From CAZHVS01 sp964536015 (lineage in GTDB: Bacteria > Bacteroidota > Ignavibacteria > Ignavibacteriales > Ignavibacteriaceae), in NCBI GenBank assembly GCA_964536015.1, contig CAZHVS010000022.1, forward strand, positions 1 through 49,312: DNA of 49,312 bases, written 5' to 3'. The stretch's first letter is position 1; each line of letters begins with the position of its first letter. The translations under genes were made by a program, and so were the position numbers. Below, one piece after another: positions 16,845 to 26,138 of the stretch. Below the pieces are notes generated by a model. That model did no database searches and had not been told where the DNA came from. It saw nothing but the letters and a program-made list of their open reading frames with translations.

Positions 16845-17956
16845 AACTATCTAAATTTAACGAATCCAGAAATATTTTTAATAAATTTTTGATAATCATT
16901 ATTGATATAATATTTTATTCATTGCGAAAATTAAATAGTCTTAGACGTAATGATAGCGACAATATAGTAATATTATCATTACACCTGCTGGGAGATACAG
17001 TATTTACAATTCCTGCAATAAAAATTATCAAAGAAAAATTTCCAAATAAAAAAATTATAATTTTTTGTTACGAAGAATCAAAAAAAATATATGAACTTTA
17101 TTTTGACAATCTTAATTATATCACAATTTCAAAAACTCTGTTAAGTTTGAGTGGGAAAATAGTTGGTAAAAAAGGACGTGAAATATTCTATCAATCAAAA
17201 CCTAGTATTCTTATTGATTTGACTACCTCAAGTTTATCTGCCAGTTTATTATTCAGTTCATCTGCAAGAATTATAATTGGTACAAACATAAGATGTTTTA
17301 AAAATTTATATGACTATTATTATTCGATTAAAAGAGATACTCATCTAATTAATTTGTACCTTCATCCAGTTATAAAGTATTTTTCATTGGACGATAATAA
17401 AATTATTTTTAATCCATTAGTAGATAATTCAGTTTCTGACTTGATTCTTATTCATCCTTTTGCTGGTTGGAAGGCAAAAGAATGGCCTTTAAAAAATTAT
17501 ATCGAACTTGCAGATAGATTAAGTAAAAAATATAATGTTAAATTAATTTTTCAAAAAGGGCAGGTGCAAAAAGATATTCTTGATGAAATCAATACCCTGA
17601 AAATTAAATATACCGAGACTGAAAATTTTGGTCAATTAATTGATGAGATAAAAAATTGCAAAGTATTAATTGGAAACGATAGCGGTCCAGTACATATTGC
17701 ATGTCTTTTAGGGAAAAGTACTTTTTCCATTTATGGACCTACGAATCCGGAATATTCATTTCTTCCAGTTGCAGGTAGCGAATATGTGTTTGCTGAAATC
17801 ATTTGCTCTCCTGGCAAAACGCAATATTGTTATAGATTTGGAGGAATTTTTTGTGATAGTTTTGAATGTGTTAATTTCTTGTCAGTTGAAGTAGTATGGC
17901 AAAAATTAGAAAGTTTTCTTAAAAAATTTGATAATTCAAGAAGAGATATTGATTAA
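16841..17956 (+). CDS. Glycosyltransferase family 9 (heptosyltransferase-like)
   Basis: A 371-residue GT-B enzyme of the ADP-heptose:LPS heptosyltransferase family. The N-terminal pattern ILSLHLLGDTVFTIPAI matches the family's opening motif for acceptor binding, and the C-terminal GNDSGPVHIACLLGK followed by SIYGPTNP is the nucleotide-sugar site. Donor and acceptor are not known; family members in capsule loci are not restricted to heptose. Overlaps the flippase gene by 4 bp. Confidence 0.9.
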   Translation: MKLSKFNESRNIFNKFLIIIIDIIFYSLRKLNSLRRNDSDNIVILSLHLLGDTVFTIPAIKIIKEKFPNKKIIIFCYEESKKIYELYFDNLNYITISKTLLSLSGKIVGKKGREIFYQSKPSILIDLTTSSLSASLLFSSSARIIIGTNIRCFKNLYDYYYSIKRDTHLINLYLHPVIKYFSLDDNKIIFNPLVDNSVSDLILIHPFAGWKAKEWPLKNYIELADRLSKKYNVKLIFQKGQVQKDILDEINTLKIKYTETENFGQLIDEIKNCKVLIGNDSGPVHIACLLGKSTFSIYGPTNPEYSFLPVAGSEYVFAEIICSPGKTQYCYRFGGIFCDSFECVNFLSVEVVWQKLESFLKKFDNSRRDID

Positions 17957-19364
17957 TCATCTGAAAAATATTTTTATCAAATTATCAATTTATTTTACAA
18001 AAAATATTTTGATTGAAGCTCTATTGATTTCTTTTGTACTTCTGTTTGTAAATAGCTATTTTTTAATGATTATCCCTTTCTTGGTTTTAGTATTTCTCTT
18101 ATTCAATAAAAATGATGAATTTATAATTGGATTTACCATAATTACCTTTTTATATCCAACAAATTATTACAATATAACCATTAGAAGTTATTTACAAATA
18201 TTTAATCTTTTTCTTCTTCTTTATATTTTTTTAAGAGTTTATGGGATAGATTATAAAAATTACCCTCAAATCAATAAAAAATTTTTAGGTTATATTTCTT
18301 TAGCAATTCTTATAATGATAGTCACCACAATATTTTCAAATTATAAAATGATTGCCTTTGTAAATGTTATTAGATTCTGTGGATTTTTGTTCTTTATGTA
18401 TTTGTATTATGCCTGGATATATAAGACAAAAACAATTACAACAATTTTTAATAGCATTTTAGTATCAGCATTAATTTTTCTGATTCTGCTAATACAAAAA
18501 TTATTATCCGATGGGGTCATTTATTTCTTTGTCGAAGGTTCAAACATAGGAAGAGTTATTACAGAAGCCCTTCATCCCAACGAAATGGGAATCATTTTTT
18601 TAATGGCAATTTCTATTCTTAGGGTTTATAAATTTCAAGACATAACAAAACAAAAAAAATATTTAATTAACATTTCAATTATAATTCTTGTAATAGCTTC
18701 AATCATTATAAATTCACGAAGTACTATTTTGGTTTTAATGATTAGTTCATTATACTGGTGGTACATTACAAATAAAAAAGTATTTTTTAGAGGAATAATT
18801 TTTCTTTTTTTATTAGTTCCAATAATATTTATTCCTGCAGTGTATGATTTTATTGACATATATTTTCGTCTTGAAAGATTAACTACAGGCAGAGATTCGA
18901 TTCTTTTAGTCTCTGGTGAAATTATTAAAAATAATTTTCTTTTTGGAGTTGGTCCTGGGGTGGTTGGAAATGTAATTTATACTTACATGCCCTATAAATT
19001 TGGTAGTCCTGAAGAAATATTCATGAGAGGTTTGTTAAATATGGGTATAACAGGACAAATACATAATTTTTACATCTCTCTATTTTGTGAACTTGGAATT
19101 ATGGGGTTTATATTAGCGATTACAACTCCTATCGTTTATTTAAATTCAGCGATTAAAATTGTAAAAACTAATTCTTCGTTTTCAATTAACTGGTACTATG
19201 GCCATATGTTCACTGCTATTGGTATTTCATATTTTATTAGAGGATTATTTGAACCATATGGTATTATGTCCTACGGTTTCTTACTTCATGATTTGCCTTT
19301 GTGGTTGATTATTATTTCTATGATATTTATTCATAATAATAAGAAGGTAGAACTGTTAAAATGA
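17928..19364 (+). CDS. O-antigen ligase/polymerase family membrane protein (Wzy-like)
   Basis: A roughly 470-residue protein with about 11 membrane helices and one large periplasmic loop (about residues 315-380) carrying GRDSILLVSGEIIKNN, FGVGPGV and HNFYISLFCELGIMG, the pattern of the Wzy_C/WaaL O-antigen ligase-polymerase superfamily. The likely role is joining repeat units in the periplasm. The frame is open from TTG 17928, but TTG at 17949 has AGAAGAG just upstream and an 8-bp overlap with the previous gene, so it may be the real start. Confidence 0.87.
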   Translation: MIIQEEILINHLKNIFIKLSIYFTKNILIEALLISFVLLFVNSYFLMIIPFLVLVFLLFNKNDEFIIGFTIITFLYPTNYYNITIRSYLQIFNLFLLLYIFLRVYGIDYKNYPQINKKFLGYISLAILIMIVTTIFSNYKMIAFVNVIRFCGFLFFMYLYYAWIYKTKTITTIFNSILVSALIFLILLIQKLLSDGVIYFFVEGSNIGRVITEALHPNEMGIIFLMAISILRVYKFQDITKQKKYLINISIIILVIASIIINSRSTILVLMISSLYWWYITNKKVFFRGIIFLFLLVPIIFIPAVYDFIDIYFRLERLTTGRDSILLVSGEIIKNNFLFGVGPGVVGNVIYTYMPYKFGSPEEIFMRGLLNMGITGQIHNFYISLFCELGIMGFILAITTPIVYLNSAIKIVKTNSSFSINWYYGHMFTAIGISYFIRGLFEPYGIMSYGFLLHDLPLWLIIISMIFIHNNKKVELLK

Positions 19365-21010
19365 TGATGATTGAATTTCTTAATACATTGAAAAGTAGAG
19401 CAGGTTTATACTATTTATTTTATTTTGTTTTATTAACAATATTTTTCCCGTTTTTAAGATATTACGCTGCACAGGATTGTTTTTCGTATACTTCTGTTGC
19501 AGAAAAATTATTAAATGGGGATTTTTATAATGCTATAAATGGAGTGTGGAGTCCACTATTTTCAATTTTATTGATGCCCTTTCTTGCAGTTGGAATTGAA
19601 AATCTTTTAGCAGTTAAATTACTTCAGGTTATTATAGGCTTTTTAATAATAAAAGAATTGATAAGTTTAGTTCAGGAGTATCAACTAGAAGAAAGATTGA
19701 AAGATGTTATTATTGTATTAATTGTTTTTATCACAGTAACCTATTTGTTGCAAACTGCTACTCCGGATTTATTATTAGTAGTAATGCTTATTAAGTATTT
19801 TAAGTTGATTTATTCATCAAAATATAAGTTTAATGCTAATTATGGAATCAAAATAGGAATTATTTCTTCTTTAGCATATCTTTCAAAATCTTATGCTTTA
19901 CCGTTTTTTATTTTTCATTTCACTTTAACTAATATTTTTTATTATTTCTCAAAGTCTTCTGACTTTAAGAAAATTGTTTTAAGAAATTTTGTTTTCGCTA
20001 TACTAATATTTGGATTGATAAGTGGAATTTGGATATCGTTACTAACTTATAAATATGGATATGTAACATATAGCACTGCTGGAAGTTTTAATTTTGCAAT
20101 TGTTGGACCGGAATATAATGGAATTCACAAAATGAGAATTGAAAAACTATATAATCCTCCACCAAATAGTAATTGTATTTGGGAAGATCCAACCACATTA
20201 CCTCGAAAAACCTGGAGTCCATTTGAATCATCATCAAATTTTGTTCATTTAGTTAAAATTGTATTCAACAATTTAATAAAATACATTTACTATGTTGTCA
20301 TTTTTTCACCTCTATTCTTTGTGTTCTTATTTTTTCCTAAGCACTATAGCCTTTTCGGACAAAGTCAAGTAAAAAAAATGATTTTTTTCTTGCTTATTTA
20401 TTGTGCTGGTTATATAACATTATTTCTTGAACAAAGATATTTAATAATCCTACACTTTTTTACTGTTACATTAAGTGTGATTATGATACAAGAATATCTA
20501 AGATCATATACAATATCATTATGGATTAAAAGGTTAATATTAGTTTTTTTATTCATAACAATTATTGTAAAGCCATTATTTTCCTTGATAAATTACCTGA
20601 ATTATGGAAAAGATATATATTATTTAGGAAAGCATTTAAAAAAGAGCGAAGTAGTCAAATCAAATGTTGCTTCAATAACATCAAATGCAATGAGTTTTGA
20701 ATGGTATTCATTGATCACCACTGCATATATATCTGACTTCAAATTTTTTGGTGAAATCAACCATAAATTAAATGATGACAGTCTACTTGCAGAAATGAAG
20801 AAGTTTGATATTAATTACTTATTTAGTTGGGAGGATAGAATATACAATCCAGCCCACTTTAAAGCTGTTGGGAAATATAAGCTTGAAAAAGAAAAATTAT
20901 TTGGTAAACGATTTAATTTATTAATAGAAAGGATACTATCAATCTTTGGAATTAAACCTCACTCTAGTAATTATAAAAAGAAATTTACAATTTATAAAGT
21001 GATTTACTAG
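19361..21010 (+). CDS. Multi-pass membrane protein, probable GT-C glycosyltransferase
   Basis: A 549-residue protein with about 10-11 membrane helices and a C-terminal soluble part. The first periplasmic loop starts with YYAAQDCFSY and continues LLNGDFYNAINGVWSPLFS, the layout of PMT/ArnT-like GT-C enzymes, where an Asp after helix 1 is catalytic. The match is by topology and this loop only, so the family call is moderate. Within a polysaccharide operon it would add a sugar from a polyprenyl-phosphate donor. Overlaps the Wzy-like gene by 4 bp (ATGA) and abuts the next gene. Confidence 0.7.
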   Translation: MMMIEFLNTLKSRAGLYYLFYFVLLTIFFPFLRYYAAQDCFSYTSVAEKLLNGDFYNAINGVWSPLFSILLMPFLAVGIENLLAVKLLQVIIGFLIIKELISLVQEYQLEERLKDVIIVLIVFITVTYLLQTATPDLLLVVMLIKYFKLIYSSKYKFNANYGIKIGIISSLAYLSKSYALPFFIFHFTLTNIFYYFSKSSDFKKIVLRNFVFAILIFGLISGIWISLLTYKYGYVTYSTAGSFNFAIVGPEYNGIHKMRIEKLYNPPPNSNCIWEDPTTLPRKTWSPFESSSNFVHLVKIVFNNLIKYIYYVVIFSPLFFVFLFFPKHYSLFGQSQVKKMIFFLLIYCAGYITLFLEQRYLIILHFFTVTLSVIMIQEYLRSYTISLWIKRLILVFLFITIIVKPLFSLINYLNYGKDIYYLGKHLKKSEVVKSNVASITSNAMSFEWYSLITTAYISDFKFFGEINHKLNDDSLLAEMKKFDINYLFSWEDRIYNPAHFKAVGKYKLEKEKLFGKRFNLLIERILSIFGIKPHSSNYKKKFTIYKVIY

Positions 21011-22132
21011 ATGCGTATTTTATTATTATCGGATTGTTTATCAAGTCATACAGTAAAGTGGGCAAATTCTTTATCTGAAAAAGGAATTAAGATTTATTTG
21101 TTTAGTATTAATCAAAATAAACTGCAGAATTACAATTCTGAAATTGAAATTATTTCTCCTGAAAATTCATTTTATAATTCATTAAAAAGTAGTTCTTTAA
21201 TAGCAAAATCTTTTTATCTCACAATTATTCCAAGGATAAGAAAAGTAATAAAAACTTTAAAACCAGATATAGTACACGCTCATTATGCTTCAAGTTATGG
21301 TTTACTTGGGGCTTTGTCTGGTTTTCATCCTTTAATTGTTTCTGTTTGGGGGTCAGATATATTGGTATTTCCTTATTATTATTACATCAATAAAAAAATA
21401 ATTAAATACGTTCTGAAAAAGGCTGACCTAATTTTAGCGACAAGCAAAGCTATGGCTGAAGATGTTGTCAAGTTTTCTGGTAAATTTGCAATAGTTACAC
21501 CATTTGGTGTGGATATTAATATCTTTAAACCATTGCCCTTGGTAGAAAAAAAATCCGAACAAGAATTAATTTTAACTACAATAAAATCGCTTGAACCGGT
21601 ATATGGAATAGATATTCTTATTAAAACATTTAAAAAGGTAAAAGAAAGATTTCCTTCTCTACAATTAAAATTAATTATTTTCGGTAAAGGTTCTAGTGAA
21701 AGAGAATTGAAAGAATTAACTCATCAACTAAATCTTTCTGAGGATGTTGAGTTTAAAGGTTATGTCGATCCAAATAAAATTTATTTGCATCATCAACAAT
21801 CAGACTTGACAATCTTTCTGTCTCGTTTGGAAGGATTTGGAGTTTCTTTAATTGAAGCTATGGCTTGTGGGAAATGTGTCGTTGCATCAAATGTAGGTGG
21901 TCATAAAGAATTGGTTCAAGATGGCATTAATGGATTTTTAGTCCCTCCTGAAGATATTGATGCATCTGTTAATGTTATAGTTAAAGTCATTAAAGATAAT
22001 GATTTGAGAAAAAGAATTGGTATTGCTGCAAGAAAAACTGTTGAAGAAAAATATAATTGGAATGATAACGTTCAACAGATGATAAAAATTTATGAAGATA
22101 TACTTAATAAAGATTTAAAGAAGAGTAAGTAA
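21011..22132 (+). CDS. Glycosyltransferase family 4 (GT-B)
   Basis: A 373-residue retaining GT-B transferase. The N-terminal half has the family-4 acceptor domain (SSHTVKWANSL, DIVHAHYASSYG, VSVWGSDI); the C-terminal half has the donor site with EGFGVSLIEAMACGK, the E-x7-E pattern, followed by VVASNVGGHKELV. Sugar specificity unknown. ATG starts directly after the preceding stop codon, and the next gene follows 1 bp after its own stop. Confidence 0.93.
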   Translation: MRILLLSDCLSSHTVKWANSLSEKGIKIYLFSINQNKLQNYNSEIEIISPENSFYNSLKSSSLIAKSFYLTIIPRIRKVIKTLKPDIVHAHYASSYGLLGALSGFHPLIVSVWGSDILVFPYYYYINKKIIKYVLKKADLILATSKAMAEDVVKFSGKFAIVTPFGVDINIFKPLPLVEKKSEQELILTTIKSLEPVYGIDILIKTFKKVKERFPSLQLKLIIFGKGSSERELKELTHQLNLSEDVEFKGYVDPNKIYLHHQQSDLTIFLSRLEGFGVSLIEAMACGKCVVASNVGGHKELVQDGINGFLVPPEDIDASVNVIVKVIKDNDLRKRIGIAARKTVEEKYNWNDNVQQMIKIYEDILNKDLKKSK

Positions 22133-22133
22133 A

Positions 22134-23111
22134 GTGAAAATATCTGTAATAGTACCGTGCAGGAATGAAGAAAAATTTATAGCTAATACATTGGAATCAC
22201 TTATTAATCAATCTTTTCCAATACAGGATTATGAAATCTTAGTTGTAGATGGACTTAGTGAAGATAATACACAAAACATTATAAACAATTTTCTTGATAA
22301 ATACTCAAATTTATCTTTATATATAAATGAAAAGAAAATTACTCCTTCTGCAATGAATATTGGGATAAAAAATGCAAAAGGAGAAGTAATTGTAATCTGT
22401 GGAGCTCATGCAATTTATTCAAAAGAATTTTTATCTGAAGGGTACGAACTTCTTAAAAAAAACCAAAATTTTGATTGTGTTGGCGGACCAATAATTAGTG
22501 ACGGTACAAACGCATTTTCCAAAGCAGTATCATTGGCTATGTCTAGTATTATTGGCGTTGGGAATGCAAAACATCGTTTCCCAGAGTATGAAGGATTTGC
22601 AGAGATGGCGTGTTTCCCTTTTTTTAGGAAAGAAGTTTTCAGTAAAATTGGTTTATATGATGAATCTCTTGTGCGAAATCAGGATGATGAATTTTGTATG
22701 AGATTAAGGCAACATGGTGGTAAAGTATATCTCTCACCAAAAGTAAAAAGTATTTACCTAGTGCGAGATCATCCTAAAAAACTGATGAGACAATATTTTA
22801 ATTACGGCGTCTGGAGATTTGTTGTTTTAAGAATGTATAAACAGCCAATTTCTTTTAGGCAATTAATACCTTCGGTTTTTATTCTGTTTAATATTTTTAT
22901 TTTATTTCTTGGGATTATATTAAAAAGTTGGTTACTTAGCATAAGTATTTTACTTTTTTATTTTTTAGCTTTATTATTCTTTTCAATTCCTGTTAATATA
23001 AAATATGGACTACGGATTGGTTCATTGTTTATTTTAGCTGTTATTATACTTCATTTTTCTTATGGATTTGGATTGCTTTATGCACCATTCAAAAATAAAC
23101 AGAATTACTAA
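22134..23111 (+). CDS. Glycosyltransferase family 2 with C-terminal membrane helices
   Basis: A 325-residue GT-A transferase. The nucleotide-binding opening ISVIVPCRNEEKFI and LVVDGLSEDNT, the NQDDEFCMRLRQHGGK base motif and two or three C-terminal membrane helices (about 240-320) resemble the ExoA-type succinoglycan transferases. The start is GTG at 22134. It is the last intact gene before a 693-bp gap holding a degraded gene, so transcription of the first part of the locus may end near here. Confidence 0.92.
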   Translation: MKISVIVPCRNEEKFIANTLESLINQSFPIQDYEILVVDGLSEDNTQNIINNFLDKYSNLSLYINEKKITPSAMNIGIKNAKGEVIVICGAHAIYSKEFLSEGYELLKKNQNFDCVGGPIISDGTNAFSKAVSLAMSSIIGVGNAKHRFPEYEGFAEMACFPFFRKEVFSKIGLYDESLVRNQDDEFCMRLRQHGGKVYLSPKVKSIYLVRDHPKKLMRQYFNYGVWRFVVLRMYKQPISFRQLIPSVFILFNIFILFLGIILKSWLLSISILLFYFLALLFFSIPVNIKYGLRIGSLFILAVIILHFSYGFGLLYAPFKNKQNY

Positions 23112-23207
23112 AAGAGTTCACACAGATAATAATAAGGTGTTTTAAAAATAAATTATACAGTGAAGTTATTTAACAATTATTTGAAAGTTTATTTCTTTTG
23201 AGGAAAT

Positions 23208-23705
23208 ATGTGTGGAATTTTTTGTGCTGTTAATTTACATGGCTTTTTTAACTACAACGAGTATTTACTTTTTGAAAAGAGTACAAATTTAGTTTCTCAT
23301 CGGGGTGCAGATGCTTAGGGAATGTAGAATTATTGGGCTCATTAATTAATCAGACAGTGTTATAGCAGTTTGACTATAGTAATATTAAAAGATACTATCA
23401 ACGATTTAAAAAAAGTGAACAAAATGTCTTTTTGAAAAAATACAGTTATAAAAAAACCTGGAATAATTCTTACCTTTTTGCTAATCATATTTAAGATATT
23501 GAATTTGGTTCAATTCCAATTCTTATGAGGTGCGAAGATAGAAATTCAATGGCAAACTCTATTGTCATTTATCGATTATAGAATGGTTGAATTGTTAATT
23601 AATTGCCCTGCTAGTTATAAAATAAAAAATGGGTTTGTTACAAACTTTGAATTCATGCAATCATTAAGTCTTTACAAAATACTAAATTCAGAATCGAATC
23701 GATAA
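23208..23705 (+). pseudogene. Degraded asparagine synthetase (glutamine-hydrolysing)-like gene
   Basis: Remnant of an AsnB-type amidotransferase. At 23208, after an intact GAGGAAAT ribosome site, the frame reads MCGIFCAVNLHGFF with nucleophile Cys2 and reaches SHRGADA (family: HRGPDA) before TAG at 23316. The middle (about 23319-23400) is unrecognisable, and a large internal deletion is implied. From about 23400 the C-terminal synthetase part appears, with an in-frame TAA at 23492, then IPILMRCEDRNSMANSI, a short deletion and frameshift near 23565, then IDYRMVELLINCPASYKIKNG. An intact AsnB is about 600 residues; only about 500 bp remain. Such amidotransferases are common in polysaccharide loci, where some amidate uronic acids. 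Confidence 0.85.
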
Positions 23706-23715
23706 AAATTTTTGT

Positions 23716-23745
23716 TTGGTGTAATTTTTTTATTTATTAATTTTG
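23716..23745 (+). promoter_or_regulatory. Candidate Bacteroidetes-type promoter for the sugar transferase
   Basis: TTG at 23716-23718, 19-bp spacer, TAATTTTG at 23738-23745 matching TAnnTTTG. The predicted start of transcription near 23752 gives a leader of about 50 nt to the ATG at 23805. It would let the last genes be transcribed apart from the operon cut by the pseudogene. Chance matches are not rare in DNA this AT-rich. Confidence 0.4.
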
Positions 23746-23804
23746 AGTATGAAAAATCATTTTACAAATTATTTAGAACTCTCATAATTTAACCCTTAAA
23801 TCCA

Positions 23805-24380
23805 ATGGGTAGACCCGGAAGCTTCTTGAAAAGAATAATCGATATAGTTATTAGCTTAGTTGTACTAATTGTAACTGCTCCAGTTATGATTCTTTGTATG
23901 ATTGCAATTAAACTTGAATCAAAAGGTCCTGCCATATTTGTGCATGAGAGAACAGGTTTAAATGGAAAACCTTTCAAAATGTATAAACTTAGAGGTATGG
24001 TTGACAATGCTTTGGCAATTGGTCCAGAATTGACTCAAGTTAATGACCCAAGATTGACAAAAACTGGTAAATTGTTCAGAAGAATGAGCATAGATGAAAT
24101 TCCTCAATTCATAAATGTACTTAAAGGAGAAATGAGCTTAATTGGTCCTAGACCAGAAGTTCAATCAATAACTCGGACTTATAGCAATCAACAGAAAAAA
24201 ATATTTAACTATAAACCGGGAATCACTGGTATCTCACAAATAAATGGCAGACAAACTCTAACACCTGAACAAAGAATTAGAATGGAAATTGATTATTATT
24301 CCAAAGAAACTTTCTGGTCAGATTTTAAAATTCTTCTTAAGACTCCTCAGGTAGTAATTACCAATGAGGGAAATATTTGA
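23805..24380 (+). CDS. Initiating sugar-1-phosphate transferase (monotopic phosphoglycosyltransferase)
   Basis: Transfers a sugar-1-phosphate from a UDP-sugar to undecaprenyl phosphate, starting repeat-unit synthesis at the inner membrane. The 191-residue protein is the minimal PglC-like form without the extra membrane helices of WcaJ/WbaP. Visible: the re-entrant helix at about 9-33 with Pro26, the catalytic Asp97-Glu98 dyad in SIDEIPQF, LIGPRPE at 112-118 and KPGITGISQINGR. No Shine-Dalgarno is evident before ATG 23805. It overlaps the Wzi-like gene by 4 bp. Confidence 0.95.
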   Translation: MGRPGSFLKRIIDIVISLVVLIVTAPVMILCMIAIKLESKGPAIFVHERTGLNGKPFKMYKLRGMVDNALAIGPELTQVNDPRLTKTGKLFRRMSIDEIPQFINVLKGEMSLIGPRPEVQSITRTYSNQQKKIFNYKPGITGISQINGRQTLTPEQRIRMEIDYYSKETFWSDFKILLKTPQVVITNEGNI

Positions 24381-26059
24381 GATGCCTCACCCAAAATAGA
24401 ATTTACCTTCTTTTTTTCTTCTTACTTATTTTTTATCAATTTTCCTTTTCTCAAAATGAAATAATAACAGTCTATCATCCAATTTATAATTTCTTGTTGA
24501 AAGCCAATGTTGAAAATCTAAGTCACACTTATGATCATTTTACAATACCTCTCACAAGAAAGAAAATTCAAACCTTGATTTCTGAAATTGATTCTTTTAA
24601 AACCGTAAATGTTTTTTTTAATGAACAGCTTTTATTTTATAAGAATTTTTTTTCAACTCCTGTTAATGAAATAAAATCTTTAATTGGCGATAAATCCGGT
24701 TCGGTTAATGATTTTATATCTTCCAAAAAAGAGAATTATCTTTATCGTTTTAATAATGACTTATACAGTTTAACAGTTAATCCTTTAATTACATACAAAT
24801 TTTTATGTTCCGATCTCACTGGTACTTTTGATAATACAAATCTTGTTACTTATGGTGGGAGTATTAAATTCAATTATTCAAGTTGGCTAACAACTTATCT
24901 TGAAGCATGGAATGGGTTTAATACTGGAAATAGAGAAATAGCATTAACTGATAAAAGAGTAAATCAAAGTTATTCTTTTAACAAAACTAAATTAAATTTT
25001 TTTGATGGTACTCAAGGTTATATCCAACTTGATTATGACATTTTTTCATTTACACTTGGAAGACTGTATTTAAAACTTGGTATTAGCGAACTTAATCGCT
25101 CACTAATCTCAGATGTTTCCCCTGCTTTTGATTTTATTAAATTTAGTGTGGGTTCTGACAAGGTTAATTATACTTTTATCCATGGCTGGCTTATTCAACA
25201 ACCTGAAGTAAAGTTGATCGATTCAATAATTGGGGACATTAAATATAAAAATGCAAAATATATTGCATTAAGCAGGTTAGCTGTTAAACCTTTTGATGAT
25301 TTAAGATTAGGAGTTGCGCAAGCAATTATTTATGGTAGCAGACCTTTTGAAGCGACATATCTTAATCCATTTCTTCTCTGGGAATCAGCACAAAGGTCTT
25401 TGAATGATCTTGATAATTCATTCCTATCATTTGATGCAAGATACAAGTTAGTTAAAGGAATTGAAATTTACGCATCGATAATTTTTGATGATATAAATTT
25501 TAAATTTTTCTCCGAAAGCTGGAATACAATGGGAAACAGATTGATGTGGCAGACAGGATTCATCTATTCTTCACCACTTAATTTATACCCGATTACAATT
25601 TATGTTGACTATTCTCAGATAAGACCATACACATTTTCTCATCCGGGAGTTGGGGAAGCACTCACTTATACGAATAATGGTAATCCTCTTGGAGTAGATG
25701 CTGAACCAAATTCAAAAATTTTTACTGCTAGAATTGATTATGATTTTTCTCCAAGTCTAAAGCTAAAAATTTTGTACCAGAAAAACCTTCACGGAAGTGA
25801 TATATATGATGAAAATGGAAAACTTATTCAAATAGTTGGTGGTTCATATTTCCATTCTACAAATTTTTATAGTAATCCTGTTGCTAAAATGTTAGATGGA
25901 ATTTTAGAAAAAACAAATAAGCTACAATTAAACTTAAGTTATTATTATTCATACAATATAAGTTTTGATTTTTTTTACCAGTACAAAATTTATCAAAAAG
26001 AAAAAATTGAAAAAAAATCTAACCTATTCTGGTTTCAAACAAATTTTGGAATTTTTTGA
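24377..26059 (+). CDS. Wzi-like capsule assembly outer-membrane protein
   Basis: A 560-residue predicted outer-membrane beta-barrel of the capsule-assembly Wzi type, which helps retain polysaccharide at the cell surface. A signal peptide (about 9-25, ending FSFSQ) is followed by a helical plug-like segment and many alternating strands rich in aromatic residues (for example GRLYLKLGISELNRS, YASIIFDDINF), ending with aromatic residues WFQTNFGIF as expected for barrel assembly. The start is TTG at 24377 with GAGGGAA upstream, overlapping the sugar transferase stop. The Wzi assignment rests on architecture and context, so moderate. Confidence 0.78.
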   Translation: MRCLTQNRIYLLFFFLLIFYQFSFSQNEIITVYHPIYNFLLKANVENLSHTYDHFTIPLTRKKIQTLISEIDSFKTVNVFFNEQLLFYKNFFSTPVNEIKSLIGDKSGSVNDFISSKKENYLYRFNNDLYSLTVNPLITYKFLCSDLTGTFDNTNLVTYGGSIKFNYSSWLTTYLEAWNGFNTGNREIALTDKRVNQSYSFNKTKLNFFDGTQGYIQLDYDIFSFTLGRLYLKLGISELNRSLISDVSPAFDFIKFSVGSDKVNYTFIHGWLIQQPEVKLIDSIIGDIKYKNAKYIALSRLAVKPFDDLRLGVAQAIIYGSRPFEATYLNPFLLWESAQRSLNDLDNSFLSFDARYKLVKGIEIYASIIFDDINFKFFSESWNTMGNRLMWQTGFIYSSPLNLYPITIYVDYSQIRPYTFSHPGVGEALTYTNNGNPLGVDAEPNSKIFTARIDYDFSPSLKLKILYQKNLHGSDIYDENGKLIQIVGGSYFHSTNFYSNPVAKMLDGILEKTNKLQLNLSYYYSYNISFDFFYQYKIYQKEKIEKKSNLFWFQTNFGIF

Positions 26060-26079
26060 ATTAGAGAAACTTTTTTCAC

Positions 26080-26110
26080 TTGCAGACATTAATTAAGCTG
26101 GATAAGTTTG
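26080..26110 (+). promoter_or_regulatory. Candidate Bacteroidetes-type promoter for the C25 gene
   Basis: TTG at 26080-26082, 20-bp spacer, TAAGTTTG at 26103-26110 (TAnnTTTG). Predicted transcription start near 26117, leaving a leader of about 22 nt that includes AAAGGA at 26129-26134, 4 nt before the ATG at 26139. The positions fit well together; this is one of the two best promoter matches in the window. Confidence 0.5.
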
Positions 26111-26138
26111 AATAGTTTTTAAATTGTTAAAGGATTCT

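Noticed and set aside
23208..23318. Treating the 36-codon MCGIF frame as a real small gene or a duplicate of the glmS start
   Set aside because: The following sequence carries the C-terminal synthetase motifs, which identifies an AsnB-type remnant; the residues after MCGI differ from glmS in this window.
23112..23804. Insertion sequence or transposon in the gap between the GT2 and sugar-transferase genes
   Set aside because: No transposase fragment, terminal inverted repeats or target duplication could be seen; the gap is explained by the decayed amidotransferase gene.
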